This document shows, one piece after another, positions 28,691 through 36,490 of a stretch of 64,000 bases of DNA (positions are counted from its first letter, which is position 1; every line of letters begins with the position of its first letter). This DNA comes from Aggregatilineales bacterium (GTDB lineage: Bacteria; Chloroflexota; Anaerolineae; Aggregatilineales; Ch27). The stretch covers positions 1-64,000 of the forward strand of contig JARKOQ010000005.1 in assembly GCA_029976005.1 (NCBI GenBank), given 5' to 3'. The notes beneath the pieces were generated by a model. It did no database searches and was not told where the DNA came from. It saw only the letters and a program-made list of their open reading frames with translations. Both the position numbers and the translations under genes were made by a program.

Positions 28691-29917
28691 CTACTCCTCC
28701 AGGAAGTCGCGCAGCATCAGAGCCGACGAGTGGCGCAGCCGGTTGAGCGCCTGGGCCTCAAGCTGGCGAACGCGCTCGCGAGTCACGCCGATTTCCTTGC
28801 CCACTTCTTCCAGCGTATGGATGCGGCCATCGTGCAGCCCATACCGCAACCGCAGGATGTAGGCTTCGCGATCCGGCAGCCGGTTGAGCAGCTCGGTCAC
28901 ATGCTCGCGCAGAAGCTGATCGGCGACCATCTGCGGCGGGGAAGGCACGCGATCGTCTTCGATGAAGTCCCCGATCTCGGCATCCTGCTCCTCGTTGGTC
29001 GGCTCGTCCAGACTGACCGGCCGGCGCGAAATCTCAATCAGCTCGGCCACCTTGTCCGGCTCGATCTCCAGCCGTTCGGCCAACTCGTCGAGCGTGGGAT
29101 CGCGCCCCAAATCCTGCGCCATGAGCGACGCGACGCGCATCAGCTTGTTGATCTGGTCGCCCATGTGGACGGGCACCCGAATGGTCCGGCCCTGATCGGC
29201 GACCGCGCGGCTGACCGCCTGGCGAATCCACCAGGTGGCGTAGGTGCTGAACTTGTGGCCGCGCTGGTATTCGAACTTGCGGACGGCCCGGATCAGCCCG
29301 ATGTTGCCTTCCTGGATCAGGTCGAGAAAGGGTACGCCCCGGCCCACGTACTTCTTGGCGATGCTCACCACCAGACGCGCATTGGCCCGGATCAGATGGG
29401 CCTGGGCTTCTTCGCCGTCGATGATGATGATCTGAAGCTCATCCGTGCTTTCGTCGGAAAGCTCATCCCCATACTTCTCAAGCTGCCTGCGAGCCAGCAC
29501 GCTGGCTTCGATCCGTTTGGCGAGGCTGACTTCCTGATCGGCCGTCAGCAGCGGAACTCGGCCGGCTTCCTTCAGGTAGAGGCCGACCACATCGTCGGTC
29601 TCCATTGCCTGCTGGTAGCCCGCGTCCTCGCGCAGATCGATGTCCTCAATGGTAATGAAATCGTCGCCGGACGCAACTTCGTCGCCTGCCTCCATGCGCT
29701 CCATGTCGGGGGCTTCGGCGACGATCGAGATGCCAGCGTCGGAAAGGCGCTCCAGCAGATCGTCCAGTTGGGCGACGTCGTCGCGCTCGGACTCAGGGAG
29801 AGCCTGGAATACATCGTCGAAAGTGAGGAATCCCTGTTCCTCTCCTTTGGCGAGCAGCACACTCAAAGCGGGTTGATACGTGACTTCCTGGACGGTCATG
29901 TCAAGATCGGTGCTCAT
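28691..29917 (-). CDS. sigA: RNA polymerase primary-type sigma factor (sigma-70, RpoD/SigA)
   Basis: DVVGLYLKEAGRVPLLT, GVPFLDLIQEGNIGLIRAVRKFEYQRGHKFSTYATWWIRQAVSRA, TLEEVGKEIGVTRERVRQLEAQALNRLRH; ATG at 29917 (track start 29938 is an upstream TTG). Confidence 0.95.
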   Translation of the reverse strand: MSTDLDMTVQEVTYQPALSVLLAKGEEQGFLTFDDVFQALPESERDDVAQLDDLLERLSDAGISIVAEAPDMERMEAGDEVASGDDFITIEDIDLREDAGYQQAMETDDVVGLYLKEAGRVPLLTADQEVSLAKRIEASVLARRQLEKYGDELSDESTDELQIIIIDGEEAQAHLIRANARLVVSIAKKYVGRGVPFLDLIQEGNIGLIRAVRKFEYQRGHKFSTYATWWIRQAVSRAVADQGRTIRVPVHMGDQINKLMRVASLMAQDLGRDPTLDELAERLEIEPDKVAELIEISRRPVSLDEPTNEEQDAEIGDFIEDDRVPSPPQMVADQLLREHVTELLNRLPDREAYILRLRYGLHDGRIHTLEEVGKEIGVTRERVRQLEAQALNRLRHSSALMLRDFLEE

Positions 29918-29936
29918 ACTGAACGATAACGACAGC

Positions 29937-29967
29937 AAAAAGCCTTGCCGTTACACAGGACAAGGCT
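29937..29967 (-). terminator. Terminator-like hairpin in the sigA 5' leader
   Basis: Minus strand AGCCTTG-TCCTGTGTAACGG-CAAGGCT followed by TTTT, 20 nt upstream of the sigA ATG. Confidence 0.65.
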
Positions 29968-30087
29968 CAACCCCGTCAACGACGGTATGACCTCAGTGTG
30001 TGAACCAGCGCACAGGTGCTATGGAAACGCGCTCAATTGTATCAAGAACTCACAAGAACCGGGCCATCCCTGGAATAGGGAGTCGTG

Positions 30088-30115
30088 ATTATAACCCGTA
30101 GGACAAATTTCCCAA
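30088..30115 (-). promoter_or_regulatory. Candidate sigma-70 promoter for sigA
   Basis: Minus strand TTGGGA (30115-30110), 16-nt spacer, TATAAT (30093-30088). Confidence 0.5.
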
Positions 30116-30398
30116 ATCTATCTTGGCATTGTGCCGATTCCGGTCAACCGGGGACGGCTCAGTTCGCAAGCATAAGTGTAATTTTGCTCTAACTCATTAT
30201 AATGGGGTTTGGGGATGGTCGGGTCCTGGCCCAGGGATCGATCGTGATACCCGGAGTCACGCCGGCGCATAGCCAGTCTCGTCCCTACAAACCAGCGTGC
30301 TATCAGAACGCGTTTTGCCATTGCGCGCAAGCCAAAGGTGATTTCCAGCAGTGCCGGGGTGTGACGGGGCGCCACAGTGGTCCCAAGGATGATCCAGG

Positions 30399-32486
30399 AT
30401 GAACAGGGTGAACTTCACTGGCGAGCAGATTGGACCTTATATTGTCCGGGAGAGAATCGGCCAGGGCGGCATGGCGGACGTCTATCGCGCCTTTCAGCCG
30501 TCGGTCAAGCGTGAAGTCGCACTGAAGGTTATCCCGCTGTTTGCCACGGGCCAGCAACAGGAGGTGCAGCTTCGCTTCAAGCAAGAAGCGGAGATGATCG
30601 CCTCTCTGGAACACCCGCATATCCTGCCCGTATTCGATTATGGGATTACCGATGAAGTTCTGTATCTGGCGATGCGGCTGCTGCGGGGCGGAACCCTGCG
30701 CGAACTGCTGCTGCGGGGCCTGATGCCCATCGATCAGGCGGCCGATTTGTTCGGCCAGGTTGCGCTGGCGCTGGGGCATGCCCACCGCCGCGGCGTGATT
30801 CACCGCGATCTCAAGCCCAGCAATGTCATGATCGATACCGAGCAGAATGCCTATCTGGCCGATTTCGGATTGGCCAAGGTACTCGGCGGATCTTCCCAAC
30901 TCACCACCACGGGGTCGATCATCGGCACGCCGGCCTACATGTCGCCTGAGCAGCTTCGGGGCGATCCGATCAATCACCGTTCGGACATCTACAGCCTGGG
31001 CGTGATCCTGTATCACATGCTGGCGGGGCGTCCGCCTTTCGAGGCGCTGACGACCTTCTCCCTGATCTACCAGCACGTCGAAAAAACACCACCGCCGCCG
31101 CGCGAATTCAACCCGCAGATTCCGCCCGATGTCGAACTGGTCATCCTAAGGGCTTTGCAGAAGAACCCGGACGAACGGTTCGAGAGCAGCGAGCACATGA
31201 CCGAGGCGCTCAATATCGCTCTCGGACGCAAGACCAGGCTGGACCCAAGCCTGCTCCAACCAACGCCGGATACGGTCGTGCTGCAAACATCCTCCCTGCC
31301 ATACCGGGGGGCGATCGATTCTGGCTCCGGCTCGATTCCGCCGTCGTCTTCCGGCATGACTGCGCCGTCGGGTGGATTGAGTGGGGCAACTTCACAGACG
31401 GTGTCTAACGTGGCAGCCCGGTCGAAAGGGCGTTTGCAGGCCAGAGGGCTGCTCGCTGCCCTGGCGCTGGTCGTGTTGGGTGGCCTGGCGGCGCTGATTC
31501 TCATCCTGACACAGAGTAATCCACCGCTCAAGCCGGCCGAGGTCCTGATGGGTGAAACGGGTACCCCTGAGGACGTGATCCCGACGGAACGGGAGATCGG
31601 GCTTGCCCGGCAATACCTGGGCAGCAGCGGTTTTATTGCATTTATTGTGTGCAATGAAGGCAGCGAGTTTTTCGCCGGTCAGGCGCGGCGGATGGCGGAC
31701 ATTGCCGCGCAGTGGAACCTGGATTTTCAGCGGTATGACAGCCGGACGGATGCCAACCAGCAGATCATCCAGATCGAGCGCGCCCGCGCGGATGGCGCCC
31801 GCCTGCTGGTGGTCTGCATCGTCGATGCCGAGATTGTCAGCGATACCCTCAGCGCGGCGGCCAAGGCCGGGATTCCCCTGATCCTTCAGAACATCAGCGA
31901 TCCACCGTCCTACAAAGGCGTCTTGATCACCCATGACAACTATCAACTGGGACAGGCTCCAGGTCGCTACGCGGGCCAGTACGTCGCGGAGCACATGGGT
32001 GGCGAGGCGAACGTCGTCATTCTGGATTATCCGGATTTGCCCGCGATCGTGGCGCGAGCCAACGGCTTGCAGGATGGCTTGCTCGAATTCGCGCCCGACG
32101 CGCACATCGTCGGACGCTATCTCGGCGGAACTTCCGAGTTCGCTGAGGAGTCGATCCGCGCTTTGATCGAGCAGGACATTCATTTTGACGTGATCCTCAG
32201 CATCAACGATGCTGGCGCGTACGGCGCGATCAATGCGCTATCCGCGGCGGGATTCAGCCCCGATTCCGTGGTCATCACTGGCGTGGATGCCGAAGTTCTT
32301 GCCCGGCGATATATTGCTGATGGCTATTTCATGCGGGCATCCGTCGGTGTGGGACAGGACGAGATTCCCCAGGTGGCGCTCAATCTCGCGGTCAAACTGA
32401 TGGCTGGGGCGACCCTGCCGCAGGTTATCTATACCGAGCCGGGCGATCTGATCACCGCGGAAAACGCGAATTCGGCCGGATCGTGA
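30399..32486 (+). CDS. Ser/Thr protein kinase with C-terminal periplasmic sugar-binding-type (PBP type 1) domain
   Basis: Kinase motifs IGQGGMADVYRAF, HRDLKPSNVMID, DFGLAKVLG, GTPAYMSPEQLRGD; TM LLAALALVVLGGLAALILIL; C-terminal IAFIVCNEGSEFFAGQARRMADIAAQW, NQQIIQIERARADGARLLVV, INDAGAYGAINALSAAGF, VITGVDAE. Confidence 0.92.
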   Translation: MNRVNFTGEQIGPYIVRERIGQGGMADVYRAFQPSVKREVALKVIPLFATGQQQEVQLRFKQEAEMIASLEHPHILPVFDYGITDEVLYLAMRLLRGGTLRELLLRGLMPIDQAADLFGQVALALGHAHRRGVIHRDLKPSNVMIDTEQNAYLADFGLAKVLGGSSQLTTTGSIIGTPAYMSPEQLRGDPINHRSDIYSLGVILYHMLAGRPPFEALTTFSLIYQHVEKTPPPPREFNPQIPPDVELVILRALQKNPDERFESSEHMTEALNIALGRKTRLDPSLLQPTPDTVVLQTSSLPYRGAIDSGSGSIPPSSSGMTAPSGGLSGATSQTVSNVAARSKGRLQARGLLAALALVVLGGLAALILILTQSNPPLKPAEVLMGETGTPEDVIPTEREIGLARQYLGSSGFIAFIVCNEGSEFFAGQARRMADIAAQWNLDFQRYDSRTDANQQIIQIERARADGARLLVVCIVDAEIVSDTLSAAAKAGIPLILQNISDPPSYKGVLITHDNYQLGQAPGRYAGQYVAEHMGGEANVVILDYPDLPAIVARANGLQDGLLEFAPDAHIVGRYLGGTSEFAEESIRALIEQDIHFDVILSINDAGAYGAINALSAAGFSPDSVVITGVDAEVLARRYIADGYFMRASVGVGQDEIPQVALNLAVKLMAGATLPQVIYTEPGDLITAENANSAGS

Positions 32487-32564
32487 TCGCCTGGCATTGC
32501 CTGGGGTTGACGGGAAACCCGCCACCTGGGAACAGGTTTTTTACCGGTTTGTTCTGCTGGTAGG

Positions 32565-33119
32565 ATGAGCGTGGAACAACATCTCACTTTCGCGATCCGG
32601 CCCGCAACCGCGGACGATTTACCCGCCTGCCTGGGACTGGATCATACGTCCGTCAGTGAATACGTGTGGCAGGTTGAAGCCGATCAAGTCCCGGATGGGA
32701 TGACCTATAATTTCCGAACCGTCCGCCTGCCTCGACCCATGTCGATTCTGTATCCGCACGAGCCTGAAGTCACATTGCAGGCCTGGCAGCTCCGGGATTA
32801 CTTCATCATCGCGGAAGGCGAGCATGGGATTTACGGCTACCTCAGCATGCATGCCGATCGGGTCTACAGCATTGGATGGATCAGGGCGCTGGTTGTCGAC
32901 CGGCCTCGCCGGCGGCTGCGCGTAGGGAGCGCCCTGCTGCTTCACTCCCAGCGCTGGGCCAGGATGAATGGTCTACGCCGGATCACAGTGGAAACGCAGA
33001 CCAAGAACTATCCGGCGATTTCATTTCTTCAACGCCACGGCCTGACCCTGTGCGGCTTTAACGATCGTTACTTTCTCAACCAGGATATCGCGCTCTTTTT
33101 CACTCAGAGCGTGCGGTAG
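32565..33119 (+). CDS. GNAT-family N-acetyltransferase
   Basis: IRPATADDLPACLGLD, IRALVVDRPRRRLRVGSALLLHSQRWARMNGLRRITVETQTKNYPAISFLQRHGL. Confidence 0.88.
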   Translation: MSVEQHLTFAIRPATADDLPACLGLDHTSVSEYVWQVEADQVPDGMTYNFRTVRLPRPMSILYPHEPEVTLQAWQLRDYFIIAEGEHGIYGYLSMHADRVYSIGWIRALVVDRPRRRLRVGSALLLHSQRWARMNGLRRITVETQTKNYPAISFLQRHGLTLCGFNDRYFLNQDIALFFTQSVR

Positions 33120-33133
33120 TCTATGCTCGATTC

Positions 33134-35071
33134 ATGAACCCTGAACTCGAACTGTCATTTCTAGAGACGATCAATGAGACCCTGACCGCGATCATCGTGA
33201 TCGTGTCGGTCTCGATCCTGTTGTACAACCTGACTCGCAACCTGAGGGCGCGGGTAGCGCGCACGTCCAGCGTGCTGCTGGCCTGCGTGACGGGCGTCTA
33301 CATGGTGGACGTGCTGACCTCGCTTGATCCCACACTGGCCTCGCTCCGGGCGTGGCTGCGCGTGCAATGGGTGGGCATTGCCTTCGCACCGGCAGCCATG
33401 TTCCACCTTTCCGACGCGCTGCTGGCGACCACGGGGCTTGTCTCACGCGGGCGGCGGCGGCGTACGACTCGCGTGTTGTACGGTCTGAGTCTGGTCTTTC
33501 TCCTGCTGGCCCTGTTCACCGACACGGTGGTGTATGGCCTGGTGATGTCTCCGGCTCCACACCTGCTGCCGGGGCCTCTCTTCCTGGTCTACGCAGCCTA
33601 TTTCCTGGTCGCGGTGATTGTCTCGATCTACAACGTGATGCGGGCCAGGAAACGCTGCCGCACAACCTATACCCACCGCCGGATGGGCTATCTGCTGTAC
33701 TCGTTCACACTGCCCGCCTTCGGGATTTTTCCGTATTCACTGTTGTTCGGGGGGACTCAAAGCTCACCGCTGCTGTTCTGGTCGCTGGTCATCCTGAGCA
33801 ATCTCGGCATCGCCCTGATGCTGATCTTCATCTCGTATCCGCTCTCCTTTTTCGGCTCCAGCATCCCGGACCGGGTGGTGAAGTCCGAGTTGCTGAGCTT
33901 TTTCCTGCGCGGACCGGCTACGGGCATCTGGGTCCTGCTGGTGGTCCTGTTCCTCCCCCGCGCGGGGCGCGTCATGGGGCTCCAGAGCGAGGATTTCATG
34001 CCGTTCGCGGCGGTGGCCGTGGTCATGTTCTGGCAATGGGCAGTGTCGGTGCTGCTGCCTCCGCTCGAACGCATTCTCGTCTTTCAGGCCGATCAGGAGC
34101 AGGTCAAGACCATCCAGTCGATCGGCCAGCGTCTGCTCACTTCCAGCGATCTCGATCAACTGTTCGAGGCTATTCTGGCCGCCAACTGCGATCTGCTTCA
34201 GGTCCCCGTGGCGTTCATTGCCACTTCCGAGGGAGAGCAGGTCGTGATCAAGCAAATCGTGGGTAGTTGGACTCCCGGCGAAGACTGGGATGGCAGCGAT
34301 CTCAAGCGCCTTTTCGCGGATGGTCGCGCCAATCCCGACGAGATCGCGATCTGGGATGAGTTCTGGGTAGTGCCCTTGTACAGTGTGCGGATGGTCAATG
34401 GCGCCGCGAACGGCAATGGGCACAACCGTTTGCTGGGGGTGCTGGGCGTGCAGGCCCGCGCGGAGAGTCCGAATCTATCTTCGGACGAGCAGCATGTGTT
34501 CGAGATGCTGGTGCACCGCGCGGCTCAGGCGCTGGACGACCGGCTGCTGCAAATGGACGTATTTGCTTCCCTGGAGGGGCTGCTCCCCGAAATGGAGGCG
34601 ATCCAGCAACTGCGGGACATGACGCGCTATGGCGACTTTCCCGTCTTCGCGGCCTTGCAGAGTAGCGGTGAAGACCACGCCGATGTCGGCTTTGCCAACG
34701 CGGTCTTCGATGCCCTGCGGGACTATTGGGGCGGCCCCCGGCTGACTCAGAGTCCGCTGCTCAACCTGACTGTGGTTCGCGCCGCGATGCCGGAGAACGA
34801 TGGGAATCCGACCAAGGCCCTGCGCGCCGTGCTCCAGGAAGCCGTGAGCCGGCTGCGCCCGGTGGGGGAACGCAGCATGACCCGGTCGGAATGGACCCTG
34901 TTCAACATTGTCGATCTGCGCTTCGTGCAGGGCTACAAGGTGCGCGACGTCGCGACGCGGCTGGTCATGAGCGAAGCGGATCTGTATCGCAAACAGCGAG
35001 TTGCGGTTGAGCAGGTTGCGCGCGTTCTGGCCGACATGGAACGGAGCGCCAAGGAAAGCCAGACCCTGTGA
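33134..35071 (+). CDS. Membrane protein: 7TM (histidine-kinase N-terminal-like) plus GAF-like domain plus C-terminal HTH-like module
   Basis: 645 aa; multiple N-terminal TMs, GAF-like region QSIGQRLLTSSDLDQLFEAILAANCDLLQVPVAFIAT, C-terminal FVQGYKVRDVATRLVMSEADLYRKQRVAVEQVARVLADME; no H-box or HATPase motifs seen. Confidence 0.75.
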   Translation: MNPELELSFLETINETLTAIIVIVSVSILLYNLTRNLRARVARTSSVLLACVTGVYMVDVLTSLDPTLASLRAWLRVQWVGIAFAPAAMFHLSDALLATTGLVSRGRRRRTTRVLYGLSLVFLLLALFTDTVVYGLVMSPAPHLLPGPLFLVYAAYFLVAVIVSIYNVMRARKRCRTTYTHRRMGYLLYSFTLPAFGIFPYSLLFGGTQSSPLLFWSLVILSNLGIALMLIFISYPLSFFGSSIPDRVVKSELLSFFLRGPATGIWVLLVVLFLPRAGRVMGLQSEDFMPFAAVAVVMFWQWAVSVLLPPLERILVFQADQEQVKTIQSIGQRLLTSSDLDQLFEAILAANCDLLQVPVAFIATSEGEQVVIKQIVGSWTPGEDWDGSDLKRLFADGRANPDEIAIWDEFWVVPLYSVRMVNGAANGNGHNRLLGVLGVQARAESPNLSSDEQHVFEMLVHRAAQALDDRLLQMDVFASLEGLLPEMEAIQQLRDMTRYGDFPVFAALQSSGEDHADVGFANAVFDALRDYWGGPRLTQSPLLNLTVVRAAMPENDGNPTKALRAVLQEAVSRLRPVGERSMTRSEWTLFNIVDLRFVQGYKVRDVATRLVMSEADLYRKQRVAVEQVARVLADMERSAKESQTL

Positions 35072-35340
35072 GGTCTGGCCGGGGCGTATCCCGAATGGGG
35101 GCAGGGTCGAGGAACAGGGCACGGATGAACGCGGACTCAATGGGGCAATTGGGGACAAGCCATGATGCATCCACGCTATCCGGTGGCGTGGCCGCAGGCG
35201 GCTTTTCCCGTGAAACGCCTTCCGTTGTTGGGCATGTTTGACAAGGGATTTCGTGCTTCATATAATGACGCGCGCAGATGGACGATCATGACTCATTGGA
35301 TGGAACCTGAGTTTCTGGAAATTGTGAGGAGGAAAGGGAT

Positions 35341-36339
35341 TTGATGTCGAACAGACTCCGTCGGGGGGATCGTACTGTTTCGTCACCGCCAGCCGTAGAC
35401 GAGGCGTACTGGGCAGCGTTACTCAAGGAAGGCGATATGGGGGCCGAGGAAGAGACCCCCAGCGAAGAGTGGGGGGGCCTCGAAGCGGCCAGAACCTACA
35501 GCCAGCCAGCGGATGGGCAAGAGGATCATGCCTTTCCTCACCCCTCCGATTGGGAGGAAATGCGCCGGATCATGAACTCGGACACGTCGGTTGATCTGCC
35601 AGTGATTGGCAGCAACCGGGGCGGGTTACTGGTCCAATGGCAGAGCTTACGGGGTTTTGTCCCCGCCAGCCAGTTGATCGACTTTCCGCCGGTCACGGAA
35701 GAGCATCACCGGCGCCAGGAATTGAGCAACTATGTCGGGCAGCATCTTTCTCTGCGGGTGATCGAGCTGGATGAGATGCAGAACCGGCTGATTCTCTCGG
35801 AGCGGGCCGCGCAGGTGAATCCGGGGACGCGCTCTGCCATCCTCGACCGCCTGAGCCGGGGGGATACGTGTGAAGGCTGCGTGACCAACATCTGCGAGTT
35901 CGGCGTGTTCATCGATCTCGGTGGAGTCGAAGGCCTGATTCATATTTCCGAGTTGAGCTGGGGCCGGGTAGGGCATCCCGGCGACGTACTCAAGCGGGGC
36001 GAATGGGTCAAGGTCTACGTGATGGAGGTCAGTAAGGACCTTGGCCGGGTGGCCCTGAGCCTGAAACGTTTGCAGCCCGATCCCTGGGAGACGGTCCAGA
36101 CTCGCTATCACGTGGGACAGATTGTTTCCGGAGTGATCACCAATGTGGTCGATTTCGGCGCGTTTGCTTGCATCGAGGAAGGGCTGGAAGGGCTGATCCA
36201 CATCTCGGAACTGGCGGAAGGACATTTCCTGCACCCGCGCAATGTGGTGCGAGAAGGCGAGACGGTGCGGGCGCGGATTCTCAACATCGACGGCCCTTCG
36301 CGCCGCCTGGGACTCAGCCTGCGCGAGAAAGAGGACTGA
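35341..36339 (+). CDS. S1-domain RNA-binding protein (RpsA-like)
   Basis: Repeated S1 motifs GDTCEGCVTNICEFGVFIDLGGVEGLIHISELSW and GQIVSGVITNVVDFGAFACIEEGLEGLIHISELAEG. Confidence 0.93.
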   Translation: MMSNRLRRGDRTVSSPPAVDEAYWAALLKEGDMGAEEETPSEEWGGLEAARTYSQPADGQEDHAFPHPSDWEEMRRIMNSDTSVDLPVIGSNRGGLLVQWQSLRGFVPASQLIDFPPVTEEHHRRQELSNYVGQHLSLRVIELDEMQNRLILSERAAQVNPGTRSAILDRLSRGDTCEGCVTNICEFGVFIDLGGVEGLIHISELSWGRVGHPGDVLKRGEWVKVYVMEVSKDLGRVALSLKRLQPDPWETVQTRYHVGQIVSGVITNVVDFGAFACIEEGLEGLIHISELAEGHFLHPRNVVREGETVRARILNIDGPSRRLGLSLREKED

Positions 36340-36490
36340 GTCTGGTTCTGGAAAGCGATTTGATCACAGGGAGCTGGGACGGCCTGATGAACGACCGAAT
36401 TCAGCTCCTTTTGTGTGCCCGGTAGACGGAACAAATGTGCTATGATTGGTCTGTTGGCGCACTGTCTGGTCTGGCCCTGGTAGTGTTACA

